Virus record (IMG/VR): IMGVR_UViG_3300019761_000003
Location: 1-38,190 of that record
DNA from: a virus
DNA length: 38,190 nt
Strand: one strand, 5' to 3'
Made by a program: the position numbers and the translations under genes. The notes under the pieces are model-generated. The model made no database searches. It was not told the origin of the DNA and worked only from the letters and a program-made list of their open reading frames with translations. Shown here in pieces: positions 1-6,867 of the stretch. Numbering within the stretch: the stretch's first letter is position 1; each line of letters starts with the position of its first letter.

Positions 1-123
1 GTTGAGTTTAGCACACCTGCTGGTGGAGGCGATATGTTGGCAAGTGTTTATGACCCTACAAATGTAAATGATGACGCTTTTGATATGGATAATATGGTTG
101 AAGGAACAACCAATAAAATATTA
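1..123. repeat. Direct terminal repeat, left copy
   Basis: These 123 bases are identical to 38068-38190. The repeat lies inside a coding region and keeps one reading frame across the junction, so it most simply shows that the contig is circular or circularly permuted and was cut within the tail-fibre gene. A true short direct terminal repeat of the virion DNA cannot be excluded from sequence alone. Confidence 0.95.
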
Positions 124-765
124 ACAGCAGCGGAAAGGACTATTTTAAGCAATACAAGTGGTACTAATACAGGCGATCAAGATTTAAGTGGGTTACAGCC
201 TAAACCAGCCGAAGGGCAATTTGTAGATGGAGATAAGACTAAATTAGATAGTATTGAATCAGGGGCAGAAGTAAATAATATAAGTGATGTTAATGCAACT
301 GACTTAACAGATGGTGGAGATAGTACTTTACATTATCATAGTAGCGACAGAAATAGGACTAACCATACAGGGACGCAAACAGCAAGTACAATTAGCGATT
401 TTGACACAGAAGTTAGTAATAACACAAATGTTTTAGCTAATACAAATAAATTAGCAGAACCAAACGCAGATATAATAACCACAACAGTAAGTATAACCCA
501 AGCAACTTTAACAGATAGTGGAGATACACAAGAAGGCAAAGTAATAGGTATAAGCAATGGCGTTAATGCAATAAACTATACAGTTAACGGAGCAATTACA
601 GCAAGTTATGTATTATTAGGTACAGGTGCAGTAACCTTTGTACAAGGTGCAGGGCGTACATTAGTACAAGCTAATGCAACAGCTATTTTAAATGGAGCAG
701 TTGGTAGTACTGCAAGTATAGTAAGTTATGGTACAACAGATTACTTATATATAAATAATATTTAA
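1..765 (+). CDS. Tail fibre / receptor-binding protein, C-terminal part
   Basis: This is the 3' end of the fibre gene that starts at 36895. Joining 36895-38067 to 1-765 gives one uninterrupted frame of 645 residues. The part here has stretches typical of phage fibres: SNTSGTNTGDQDLSGL, a TKLDSIESGAEVN segment and LHYHSSDRNRTNHTGTQ, all low-complexity collagen/beta-helix-like shaft sequences seen in siphovirus and myovirus fibres. The C-terminal 100 residues are rich in small and beta-branched residues, probably the distal tip that contacts the host surface. There is no start codon at the left edge because the gene is cut by the contig end; the internal ATG at 34 is not the real start. Fibre identity is confident, receptor unknown. 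Confidence 0.85.
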   Translation, partial: VEFSTPAGGGDMLASVYDPTNVNDDAFDMDNMVEGTTNKILTAAERTILSNTSGTNTGDQDLSGLQPKPAEGQFVDGDKTKLDSIESGAEVNNISDVNATDLTDGGDSTLHYHSSDRNRTNHTGTQTASTISDFDTEVSNNTNVLANTNKLAEPNADIITTTVSITQATLTDSGDTQEGKVIGISNGVNAINYTVNGAITASYVLLGTGAVTFVQGAGRTLVQANATAILNGAVGSTASIVSYGTTDYLYINNI

Positions 766-767
766 TT

Positions 768-1685
768 ATGAGTTTTAATCCGCATCAATGGTATTTAAAT
801 GGTTTAAGTCAGGGAGATGTTGCAGACTATAGTGAAGCGGCACAAATATATTCTTTAAAAAAGATAATTCCAAGTTGGAATATTGCGCCTATACAGTTAA
901 GACGTAGTAGTGATAATAATTTAAAGTATGTTTTTTTTGATACTAATGGAGAATTATCATTGAGTAGTTTTGTTGCGGATGGAAGTGAAACACCAACAGC
1001 AACTACTTTAGCTACTTGGATAGGAAGTGACGATGCTTATATTCAAACTTGGTTACCTCAAAATCCAACAGGTGCTATTGTTTCTAACGATATTATGCAG
1101 CAATTAGGGTCATCAAATCAGCCTAAGTTTATCACGGCTGGTATTATTGAAACTAAAAACGGAAATCCAACGATATTATTTGATGGAATAAATGATTTAT
1201 TACGTTTGAATTTTGCAAGTGGTTTAAGTTCTATTAATGGAGATTTTTCAATATTTACGACATCTCACCAAGATACAGCACTTGGGACTGAACTAGGATG
1301 TCTGCTACATACCTCAGATACTTCTTTAACCACTGGATTGGCTGTGTGGCAAGATAATAGAATTGAGAAACGAGCATCTACATTATATGCTACAGGAGGT
1401 ACTGTATCTGTTGATATGGATATACAGATAAATACAACCAACCAAAAATTAGTTTCTGTGATAAAAAATGCTACTGAAATTACAGGATATGGGAATGGTA
1501 ATATCGGAAGTACACTTTTATGGAGCGGTACTTATGTGAATGATGATTTATTTTTTGGAGCAAGAGATAGGGTAGGAAATTTTTTTAAAGGTGGTGTTCA
1601 AGAGATAATAATATTTCCAAGTGACGTAACAACAGATGCAGGTATTATCCATACAGATATAATTAACAGATGGAATATCCCTTAA
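768..1685 (+). CDS. Tail-tip protein with LamG/concanavalin-like fold (putative)
   Basis: A 305-residue protein starting two bases after the fibre stop. The C-terminal two thirds (about residues 100-300) resembles LamG/jelly-roll modules found on phage appendages: a strand-rich region with ILFDGINDLLRL, then a final part reading LFFGARDRVGNFFKGGVQEIIIFP, followed by a short helix. Such domains bind glycans or act as fibre heads. Position directly after the main fibre supports a role in adsorption as a second receptor-binding or chaperone-like protein. No enzyme motif is visible. The fold call rests on pattern recognition only. Confidence 0.6.
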   Translation: MSFNPHQWYLNGLSQGDVADYSEAAQIYSLKKIIPSWNIAPIQLRRSSDNNLKYVFFDTNGELSLSSFVADGSETPTATTLATWIGSDDAYIQTWLPQNPTGAIVSNDIMQQLGSSNQPKFITAGIIETKNGNPTILFDGINDLLRLNFASGLSSINGDFSIFTTSHQDTALGTELGCLLHTSDTSLTTGLAVWQDNRIEKRASTLYATGGTVSVDMDIQINTTNQKLVSVIKNATEITGYGNGNIGSTLLWSGTYVNDDLFFGARDRVGNFFKGGVQEIIIFPSDVTTDAGIIHTDIINRWNIP

Positions 1686-1696
1686 AAATATAAAAT

Positions 1697-2056
1697 ATGT
1701 TAAGATTAAAGACAAAAACAGAAAAGCAAGTGCCTTATGGTAGAGGAGTAACAACAGCTATTGTACATTTAATAATAGATGAGTTAAGAGTAAATAGAAA
1801 CAATGCAACAGGTATAGGGTATTACTATTACTATAACCAAAGTAATGAGGTTGTAAAATTATCCGAAATAAAAACAGTTACTGAAATACCTTTATTTACT
1901 GAAATTGAAACCAATCTTTTAGCACCATTAGAAAGTTCACAAAATTTATTCCCAAACCTTAAACAAAGGTTAAAAGAAACTACTTTAATGAACATAGCAC
2001 AAGAAAACGGAGAAAGCTATGGTATAACCCCTCAAGATTTAGAAGATGATATATAG
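1697..2056 (+). CDS. Small tail-region protein of unknown function
   Basis: A 119-residue protein following the fibre-associated genes. I recognise no family. It has no signal peptide or membrane segment. It starts with basic residues, has a tyrosine-rich run (YYYYYNQ) near residue 43 and ends acidic (EDDI). Its last bases overlap the start of the beta-barrel gene at 2046, so the two are translationally coupled. A minor structural or fibre-assembly role is possible from position alone. Confidence 0.6.
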   Translation: MLRLKTKTEKQVPYGRGVTTAIVHLIIDELRVNRNNATGIGYYYYYNQSNEVVKLSEIKTVTEIPLFTEIETNLLAPLESSQNLFPNLKQRLKETTLMNIAQENGESYGITPQDLEDDI

Positions 2057-2513
2057 AATTTTATTAATATTATTATTTCCATTTTTACTAACAGCACAGC
2101 AAGTTAGTTTAGGTTTTGATGTATCAAATGCGTTATATGGTAGCGAAGTAAATAAGCCAAGTTTAGATATACAATTTAAGGTTACAAGTATAGAGAGTTG
2201 GGGAGAAATAGGCATACAATATGAATATTTTAATGAGATAAAATACTTTAGCTGGGGTATGTTTGCGAACAAACAAGTAAATATAACAGATAATATAAAG
2301 TTATTAGCAGGTGTTGAGGCAATACAAATAATTAGGGGTAAAGTAGGTTTTTTAAGCTATGGATTTAACGCAGAAACACGCTATTGGATAACTGAAAATA
2401 TAGGAATATCAGCACAATATAATTATAGGTGGAGAGAAGATTTAAGGCAATTATATGACGATGGTAGGTTTGTGAATAGTGGATTTTTAAATATAATATA
2501 CAAATGGGAGTAA
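2046..2513 (+). CDS. Secreted outer-membrane beta-barrel protein (putative)
   Basis: A 155-residue protein with a clear Sec signal peptide: MIYRILLILLFPFLLTA followed by QQ, with cleavage likely after residue 17. The mature part alternates polar and hydrophobic residues with many aromatic girdle residues (for example IQYEYFNEIKYFSWG and AQYNYRWRED), as in small 8-10-strand outer-membrane barrels. The C-terminus ends YKWE, near the usual aromatic end. It overlaps the gene before by 11 bases and the holin-like gene after by 10, so it belongs to the lysis operon. It may block the phage receptor (superinfection exclusion) or help weaken the outer membrane at lysis. No close family is recognised. 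Confidence 0.65.
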   Translation: MIYRILLILLFPFLLTAQQVSLGFDVSNALYGSEVNKPSLDIQFKVTSIESWGEIGIQYEYFNEIKYFSWGMFANKQVNITDNIKLLAGVEAIQIIRGKVGFLSYGFNAETRYWITENIGISAQYNYRWREDLRQLYDDGRFVNSGFLNIIYKWE

Positions 2514-2689
2514 TAGATAAAATTTTAAATTTTACAATTAGTAAAAAATTAACAGTTTTTATAATTGCAACATTCTTGATATTTGCTCAAAAATTGTCGT
2601 CAGACCAGTGGGTTAATATTGCTATGATGTATATAGGAACTCAAGGTGCTATAGATATTTTAGTTCAATTAATAAAAGCTAAAAAATAA
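2504..2689 (+). CDS. Holin-like small membrane protein
   Basis: A 61-residue protein with two hydrophobic segments, about residues 15-29 (LTVFIIATFLIF) and 36-56 (WVNIAMMYIGTQGAIDILVQLI), and a basic tail KAKK. Size, topology and position before an endolysin fit a class II-type holin that would permeabilise the inner membrane at lysis. It overlaps the preceding gene by 10 bases and the next gene by one (TAATG). Functional assignment is by context and topology, not by a specific motif. Confidence 0.6.
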   Translation: MGVIDKILNFTISKKLTVFIIATFLIFAQKLSSDQWVNIAMMYIGTQGAIDILVQLIKAKK

Positions 2690-3024
2690 TGTCCGATCAC
2701 TATAATAGATTAACTCAAAAACAAATAGCCTTGCAAAACCAAACTTCAATAAAAGATTTGGCGGAGAAATTCGCTTCTTTAGAAAAAAAACAGGAAGAAA
2801 CAAACGAAAATGTAAAGCGTATGTTATTCTATTTTAATAGTGATTCTGAAACAAAAAGTGAGGGATTTATTGAAAAAAGCAATAGACATGATGTTGAAAT
2901 AAAGGATATTCAGAATAAATATAGAGATTTACAGACAACTGTTAAGGTTACATCTATTATATTCGGAACTATATCTTCAATTATAACATTTGTAATATTA
3001 ACTTGGCAAAAAATAAAGGGATGA
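2689..3024 (+). CDS. Coiled-coil protein with C-terminal membrane anchor (XhlA-like)
   Basis: A 111-residue protein. Residues about 10-85 form a charged heptad-like helix (IKDLAEKFASLEKKQEETNE) and residues about 87-105 form one transmembrane segment (TSIIFGTISSIITFVILTW), ending KIKG. This layout resembles haemolysin XhlA and other holin-associated or antiholin proteins. It lies between the holin-like gene and the endolysin, with TAATG and ATGA overlaps on both sides, so a role in lysis timing is likely though unproven. Confidence 0.55.
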   Translation: MSDHYNRLTQKQIALQNQTSIKDLAEKFASLEKKQEETNENVKRMLFYFNSDSETKSEGFIEKSNRHDVEIKDIQNKYRDLQTTVKVTSIIFGTISSIITFVILTWQKIKG

Positions 3025-3383
3025 TAAAAAATGTATTTTTCAAATTAAGAGAATTTGATAGTCCAGATTTAAAAGGTAGCGGTGCATTGATGGATGAAAC
3101 TTTAATAGATATGCTTATTGAAGCTAGAAGTAATGCTAAAATTCCATTTATAATAAATAGTGGATATAGAACGAAAGAACATAATAAAAAAATTGGAGGG
3201 GTTAAAAACTCAAGTCATTTAAAAGGATTGGCAGTTGATATAAAGTGCGTAGATAGTAGAAGTAGAAGTGTAATACTGAATGCACTTATAGGCGCTGGAT
3301 TTAATAGAATTGGTATTGCTAAGACATTTATACATTGCGATATAGACCAAGACAAGCCAAAAAATGTTATTTGGATGTATTGA
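3021..3383 (+). CDS. Endolysin, M15 family zinc peptidase
   Basis: A 120-residue protein from ATG 3021, whose ATGA overlaps the previous stop; the TTG at 3003 is a less likely start. It matches the short Peptidase_M15 type: SGYRTKEHN around residues 47-55, the zinc motif SSHLKGLAVD (His66, Asp73) and a second zinc motif HCDID (His105, Asp107). These enzymes cut peptide crosslinks or stem peptides of peptidoglycan. There is no signal peptide, so export depends on the holin. The gene is followed by a strong terminator, closing the lysis operon. Confidence 0.85.
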   Translation: MIKNVFFKLREFDSPDLKGSGALMDETLIDMLIEARSNAKIPFIINSGYRTKEHNKKIGGVKNSSHLKGLAVDIKCVDSRSRSVILNALIGAGFNRIGIAKTFIHCDIDQDKPKNVIWMY

Positions 3384-3385
3384 AT

Positions 3386-3420
3386 AAAAAAACTACATAA
3401 ATATATTATGTAGTTTTCTT
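3386..3420 (+). terminator. Rho-independent terminator after endolysin gene
   Basis: An 11-bp perfect stem (3390-3400 with 3406-3416; AACTACATAA and its complement) around a 5-base loop, followed by TTCTT and preceded by an A run, directly downstream of the endolysin stop. The A-flank/T-flank symmetry could let it work in both directions. Confidence 0.85.
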
Positions 3421-3483
3421 ACTAACCCATCAAACTTTAACTATGAATACTAATTTAAAGCTATTCAAATATAGTAATTAATA

Positions 3484-3492
3484 TTTACTTTG
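3484..3492 (+). promoter_or_regulatory. Possible promoter before the spanin gene
   Basis: The sequence TTTACTTTG just upstream of ATG 3502 approximates the Bacteroidetes -7 box TAnnTTTG with one mismatch and follows the terminator at 3386-3420, so a new transcript start is expected here. No clear -33 TTG is seen at the right distance, hence low confidence. Confidence 0.3.
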
Positions 3493-3501
3493 CAAATTAT
3501 T

Positions 3502-3933
3502 ATGAGAAAAAATATTTTTTTTGTTCTTTTATTACTACTTTTATCATGTAAATCAAAAAAAGAGGTTATAGAAACCAAAACTTCAGATACTATTTATCAA
3601 CGAGAAATTTTAAAGATAACTCCAAAACAACTAAATAGAATAGTTGTAGATGATATATGTGATAGCATAAGACCTTTTTACTATACATTGAAGATAGGAA
3701 AAGATAAGACTATCATAAAGACTGTGGATAATAAATTAGTTGTAGAGAATGAAAGAGATAGCATTGTTGAGCGAGATAGTGAATTAAAGAAAACATCTAT
3801 CAAAAATGAAAAAATAGTTGAAATAAAAGAAATTAAAAATCCAATAAACTTAAAACTACTCATATATAGCATTATAGCTACTTTATATATATTGAGAAAA
3901 CCATTAATAAAATTAATAAAAATAATAAAATGA
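3502..3933 (+). CDS. Unimolecular spanin candidate (lipoprotein with C-terminal TM)
   Basis: From ATG 3502 this is a 143-residue protein. It begins with a lipoprotein signal, MRKNIFFVLLLLLLSC, with the lipobox cysteine at 16 followed by KSKKE, and it ends with a transmembrane segment at about 117-131 (LKLLIYSIIATLYIL) and a very basic tail. One protein with both an outer-membrane lipid anchor and an inner-membrane anchor is the defining layout of u-spanins such as T1 gp11, which fuse inner and outer membranes in the last lysis step. It directly follows the lysis operon. An upstream TTG at 3490 is less likely as start because the lipoprotein signal begins at 3502. Confidence 0.65.
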   Translation: MRKNIFFVLLLLLLSCKSKKEVIETKTSDTIYQREILKITPKQLNRIVVDDICDSIRPFYYTLKIGKDKTIIKTVDNKLVVENERDSIVERDSELKKTSIKNEKIVEIKEIKNPINLKLLIYSIIATLYILRKPLIKLIKIIK

Positions 3934-4799
3934 TTAGCGAAATCCAAAGGAATGTTCACGTTGTTAATTTACCATTAAAACAACATAAAGTAAAATACTT
4001 ATTAATATCTGACGTGCATTAGGATAATCCTCATTGTGATAGAAATCTACTAAAAAAGCACTTAGATGAAGCTAAATTGAATGATAATAAAGTTTTTATA
4101 AATGGCGATTTGTTTTGCGTTATGCAAGGAAAATATGATCCAAGAAGGTCTAAACTAGATATAAGACCCGAACATAATAAAGTTAATTATATAGATGCTA
4201 TAATAGAAGATGCAGCTGAATGGTTTAAGCCATACGCTGAAATTATAAGTGTAATAGGATATGGAAACCACGAAACAGCTATTTTAAAGAATTTAGAAAC
4301 TGATATGATTCAAAGATTTGTTGAGAGATTGAATACAATAGCAAATCCAACTAATAAAGTACATGTTGGAGGATATGGAGGTTGGATAATAACAAGATTC
4401 AATAATTCAGAAAATGGAGGGAGACAAAACTACAGAATAAAATATCATCACGGATATGGAGGTGGAGGACCAGTAACTAAAGGTACTATACAGCATAATA
4501 GATTTTCAACATATATAGAAGGTGCTGACTGTATATGGATGGGTCATGTACATGAAGATTACGAGATGACTTATAGCGTTGAAACTTTAAAAAGCAATTT
4601 CAAAACAAAACAAAAGGATATAATGATGCTTAGAACAGCATCGTACAAGGAGGAATATGATGATGGATTCGGAGGATTTCACATAGAGAGAGGCAGACCT
4701 GTTAAGCCTTTAGGTGGTAGATGGCTAGAAATATATCTACAATTCACAGACAATAAAATAGTCGAAGCAAAAAGCTATAGTTACAGAACTAAGAATTAG
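3930..4799 (+). pseudogene. Metallophosphoesterase interrupted by in-frame TAG
   Basis: Reading from ATG 3930 (ATGA overlap with the spanin stop) gives MISEIQRN...LLISDVH, then TAG at 4020-4022, then DNPHCDRNLLKKH in the same frame to the stop at 4799; full length would be 289 residues. All calcineurin-like phosphoesterase motifs are in this single frame: SDVH-x-D, INGDLF, GYGNHE, YHHGYGG and MGHVHE. The stop splits the first metal-binding motif at a position where tryptophan (TGG) would be expected. No good in-frame restart keeps the motif; a TTG at 4077 would lose it. Either a recent nonsense mutation, readthrough/suppression, or a sequencing error. TAG is a normal stop elsewhere in this genome. 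Confidence 0.75.
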
Positions 4800-4856
4800 T
4801 AAAAAATCTAAAAAAAAAAGGATTAAAAAATAATCTGTAAATAATTATATTTTAAA

Positions 4857-4888
4857 TTTGTTTATTTTATTTATTTTACATACATTTG
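4857..4888 (+). promoter_or_regulatory. Bacteroidetes-type promoter for early genes
   Basis: TTTG at 4857-4860, 20 bases, then TACATTTG at 4881-4888, an exact match to the TTG - about 20 - TAnnTTTG pattern known from Flavobacterium and Bacteroides. It stands in a non-coding AT-rich gap after the phosphoesterase gene and about 28 bases before the small gene at 4916. A second -7-like box, TAAATTTG, overlaps it at 4853-4860. Confidence 0.6.
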
Positions 4889-4915
4889 ATTATTATTAAC
4901 AATTATTAAAAAATT

Positions 4916-5041
4916 ATGATGAATCAAATAACACCTCCTGAGTATGATACTGAATTTGAAAATGAATGCAGTTATTGCGGAGAACCTTGCAAAAATGATT
5001 TTTGTAATAAAGAATGTAGAACAAATTATTTTAACGATTAA
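4916..5041 (+). CDS. Tiny zinc-binding protein, 41 aa
   Basis: Short frame beginning MMNQITPPEYD and holding a compact zinc-knuckle pattern CSYCGEPCKNDFCNKEC (residues 18-34), the CxxC...CxxxC form typical of one-finger phage and bacterial proteins. First gene after the promoter at 4857-4888. The second ATG at 4919 is an equally possible start. Function unknown; nucleic-acid or protein binding is inferred only. Confidence 0.6.
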   Translation: MMNQITPPEYDTEFENECSYCGEPCKNDFCNKECRTNYFND

Positions 5042-5052
5042 ATTAATAAATT

Positions 5053-5301
5053 ATGAAAGAAATGAAAGAAATTAAATACTTTAAATCAATAAGAGGAGCT
5101 ATCTTTTTAAAGTGCTCAAAAAATTTAATATTATCTATATCTGAATCAAATATAGGATTAGAACCTATAGTGGATAGTATGGAAGATGAAATTGAACGTT
5201 ATAAATTATTCGATATTCATTTAGTTAAATGTAGTAGGGAAGAATTTGATAGCGAATTTATAAAAGTAGTGAAAGATATTAACGAATTTTCAAAAATATA
5301 A
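5053..5301 (+). CDS. Hypothetical early protein, 82 aa
   Basis: An 82-residue acidic protein with no recognised family. It begins with a lysine/glutamate-rich helix and alternates short hydrophobic strands with charged turns (for example FDIHLVKCSREEFD), suggesting a small globular alpha/beta protein. No signal or membrane segment. It lies 11 bases after the zinc-protein gene and three before a small membrane protein, so it is part of the early operon. Confidence 0.55.
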   Translation: MKEMKEIKYFKSIRGAIFLKCSKNLILSISESNIGLEPIVDSMEDEIERYKLFDIHLVKCSREEFDSEFIKVVKDINEFSKI

Positions 5302-5304
5302 ATT

Positions 5305-5382
5305 ATGAAAACATTATACAGAATAGTGGTAGGAGTTCAAGTTATAATATTATTGTTAGTAATTATAGGTCTTATTTTTTAA
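5305..5382 (+). CDS. Single-pass membrane micro-protein, 25 aa
   Basis: MKTLYRIVVGVQ followed by a hydrophobic stretch VIILLLVIIGLIF to the stop. It starts three bases after the previous stop with leader AATT before ATG, like its neighbours. A lone hydrophobic helix of this size is common among early phage genes that act on host membrane proteins, but no specific function can be given, and a chance ORF is possible. Confidence 0.4.
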   Translation: MKTLYRIVVGVQVIILLLVIIGLIF

Positions 5383-5410
5383 CAAAATAATTGCTTTAAA
5401 AATTATATAT

Positions 5411-5632
5411 ATGGATAAACAAAGAGAAATTTTAAAACTTTATGAGAAAGTTGAGTGGAAACGAAGAAATCTAATATGGAAAAGTATTGGAAAAAAATGC
5501 AATAGGAATTTTAAAAGCGTTCGAAATTGGTTTTGTTCATGGAAAAAATTTCCTATAAAATTTGAGAGTTTAATAATTAAAACATTAAAAAATGAGATTG
5601 ACAACAGAAGAAAAGTTAAGGATAATGAGTAA
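5411..5632 (+). CDS. Small basic helix-turn-helix-like protein
   Basis: A 73-residue, lysine/arginine-rich protein. Residues about 18-50 (IWKSIGKKCNRNFKSVRNW followed by KKFP) resemble the helix-turn-helix of small Cro/CI- or excisionase-like DNA-binding proteins, where the second helix carries TVRNW-type residues. It could be an early transcription regulator. It overlaps a short frame that starts at 5592 or 5625. Identification is by motif shape only. Confidence 0.45.
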   Translation: MDKQREILKLYEKVEWKRRNLIWKSIGKKCNRNFKSVRNWFCSWKKFPIKFESLIIKTLKNEIDNRRKVKDNE

Positions 5633-5738
5633 TAATATAAATAAAATAAAGTGTCCTATTATTCTATTTGAAATGAATAAATTATATAGGGATTTAGAAA
5701 ATAAGCGATTGATTACGCCCGAAGGCAATTGTGTATGA
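5625..5738 (+). CDS. Hypothetical small protein, 37 aa
   Basis: Frame MSNNINKIKCPIILFEMNKLYRD... ending GNCV at 5738, starting eight bases before the previous stop (ATGAGTAA overlap). An in-frame ATG at 5592 would add 11 residues. No family recognised. Its stop overlaps the degenerate left end of the first attC-like site. It may be a real coupled gene or a decayed remnant. Confidence 0.35.
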   Translation: MSNNINKIKCPIILFEMNKLYRDLENKRLITPEGNCV

Positions 5739-5929
5739 ACGGTAAAGTATAAATGTAGTTGTGTGAATTTTAAAATTAATAATTATGATAAGCAAAAAAA
5801 AATTTAAGAAATTAGCAGATAAACACTTATTTGCATTGGAAAAGCCTAGAAATGCTTTTGGAAGAAATGAATTAGAAGTATTTGGCAAAGAAGAACTATA
5901 TAAACAATTACATTTATACAATGTTAGCC
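5734..5929 (+). repeat. attC-like site 1 (196 bp, ORF start in loop)
   Basis: Left core TATGAAC is degenerate; right core GTTAGCC 5923-5929. Arms GTATAAATGTAGTTGT (from 5747) and ACAATTACATTTATAC pair with one G.T wobble. The start of the 5785 gene lies in the loop and the ORF crosses the right core. Confidence 0.6.
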
Positions 5930-6039
5930 AACAAAGTGAACTGTTAAAGAGTTTTGCTGATTGGTTGCAAGGTGAAGTTTGGAATGATAAATACGATGAT
6001 TTTAGCGACTATGTTGAAGATTACATTGAAACTCTTTAA
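5785..6039 (+). CDS. Cassette protein 1, attC-spanning, unknown function
   Basis: An 84-residue protein of no recognised family. Its first 48 codons, ending LYNVS, lie in the loop and right arm of attC site 1; the remaining 36 codons (QQSELLKSFADWLQGEVWNDKYDDF and an acidic end) belong to the cassette body that closes at 6044. The C-terminal part is acidic and tryptophan-containing, probably helical. The crossing of a recombination point in frame means the N- and C-terminal parts could have separate origins. Leader before ATG is A/T-rich without a Shine-Dalgarno site. Confidence 0.55.
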   Translation: MISKKKFKKLADKHLFALEKPRNAFGRNELEVFGKEELYKQLHLYNVSQQSELLKSFADWLQGEVWNDKYDDFSDYVEDYIETL

Positions 6040-6043
6040 TTGT

Positions 6044-6238
6044 GGCTAACTTTACACGAATAAGATTAGAATAGATTAATTACAAAAAATATTATTATGA
6101 CTAAAGAACAAATATTAAAAGTATTAAATGATAAAAGCACTTACATTTTAGACTTTAAAGACATAACACATAATGCAATAGAGTTTGAGGATTTTAATGA
6201 TGTTGCAGATGCTATTTTAATTTTATTTGGAGTTAGCA
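6044..6238 (+). repeat. attC-like site 2 (195 bp, ORF start in loop)
   Basis: Cores GGCTAAC 6044-6050 and GTTAGCA 6232-6238. Arms AATAAGATTAGAATAG and CTATTTTAATTTTATT pair with two G.T wobbles. The left core pairs with GTTAGCC at 5923, closing cassette 1. Confidence 0.7.
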
Positions 6239-6345
6239 TTACCGAAGGGCAGTCTTGCAAATGTGGAAATAAAACGTTTACGCATAGGCACACAAATTGG
6301 ATAGAGTGTACTTCCTGTAATAGAATAAAAGTTTTGCAAGATTAA
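6097..6345 (+). CDS. Cassette protein 2, attC-spanning, C-terminal zinc ribbon
   Basis: An 82-residue protein. The first 47 codons (ending ILFGVS) are inside attC site 2 and are acidic and helical; the cassette part from residue 48 contains a zinc ribbon, CKCGNKTF...WIECTSCNRIKV, with two CxxC-type knuckles about 19 residues apart. Zinc ribbons of this kind bind nucleic acids or proteins. The stop TAA is immediately followed by TGCTAAC, the left core of site 3. Function unknown; the two halves may be a recombined pair. Confidence 0.6.
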   Translation: MTKEQILKVLNDKSTYILDFKDITHNAIEFEDFNDVADAILILFGVSITEGQSCKCGNKTFTHRHTNWIECTSCNRIKVLQD

Positions 6346-6469
6346 TGCTAACGTACTAGTGTATGAGCAGTAGTCTTACACGAACTTAGATAAATGAACA
6401 GAACTTTAAATTAATAACCAAGCGATAGTTAAAAGGCTGACGGACTATTGCTTATACACATTGTTAGCC
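6346..6469 (+). repeat. attC-like site 3 (124 bp)
   Basis: Cores TGCTAAC 6346-6352 and GTTAGCC 6463-6469. Arms 6360-6375 (TGTATGAGCAGTAGTC) and 6443-6458 (GACTATTGCTTATACA) pair over 16 bp with two G.T wobbles. No ORF in the roughly 67-base loop. A clear type example. Confidence 0.8.
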
Positions 6470-6481
6470 ACCGTTTTTATT

Positions 6482-6727
6482 ATGGAATTTACAAAATACA
6501 GAAGAACACAAATTGCTGAAATGCGACCTGTGACAAAAGAAGAAATTGAACTTGGTAGATTAATAGTTACCAAAACTAGAAGCCGAAAAGCAATTAGTGT
6601 TTCTGAGCCTGATTTACAAAATGGTTCTCCTAAAAGTGGCGATATGATTGCCCGAAACCCAAAGAACCACGATGACCAATGGTTAGTAGCTAAACAATAC
6701 TTTAAGGACAACTTTAAGCCACTTTAA
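6482..6727 (+). CDS. Conserved phage-type hypothetical protein in cassette 3
   Basis: From ATG 6482, 13 bases after the right core of site 3, an 81-residue protein. Its C-terminal half reads PKSGDMIARNPKNHDDQWL VAKQYF, a pattern I associate with small hypothetical proteins of many phages; the biochemical role is not known to me. No membrane segment. The stop is three bases before GTGGCTAAC, so the whole gene lies in one cassette in the classical integron layout. The longer frame to 6461 would start inside the attC site and is unlikely. Confidence 0.65.
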   Translation: MEFTKYRRTQIAEMRPVTKEEIELGRLIVTKTRSRKAISVSEPDLQNGSPKSGDMIARNPKNHDDQWLVAKQYFKDNFKPL

Positions 6728-6732
6728 ATGGT

Positions 6733-6867
6733 GGCTAACGGACTAGTATATGAAGCGTTGCATTATTAACAAATAAACACAGAATTATGAATACAGCAGA
6801 TTTTGAACATAAATTGAATGGAACTACGCCAATGCCAAAATGCAATGATTTATATACATTGTTAGGT
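6733..6867 (+). repeat. attC-like site 4 (135 bp, ORF start in loop)
   Basis: Cores GGCTAAC 6733-6739 and GTTAGGT 6861-6867. Arms GTATATGAAGCGTTGCAT and ATGCAATGATTTATATAC pair with wobbles and one mismatch. The 6787 gene begins in the loop. Confidence 0.75.

Noticed and set aside
34-765. ATG at 34 as an independent start of a 243-aa protein
   Set aside because: The frame is open upstream to the window edge and continues the gene starting at 36895 through the 123-base end repeat.
4020-4022. Genome-wide TAG recoding (as in some crAss-like phages)
   Set aside because: TAG is the plain terminator of several confident genes, for example the portal (23741-23743), the MuF-like gene (24570-24572) and the phosphoesterase itself (4797-4799), and no suppressor tRNA gene was seen.
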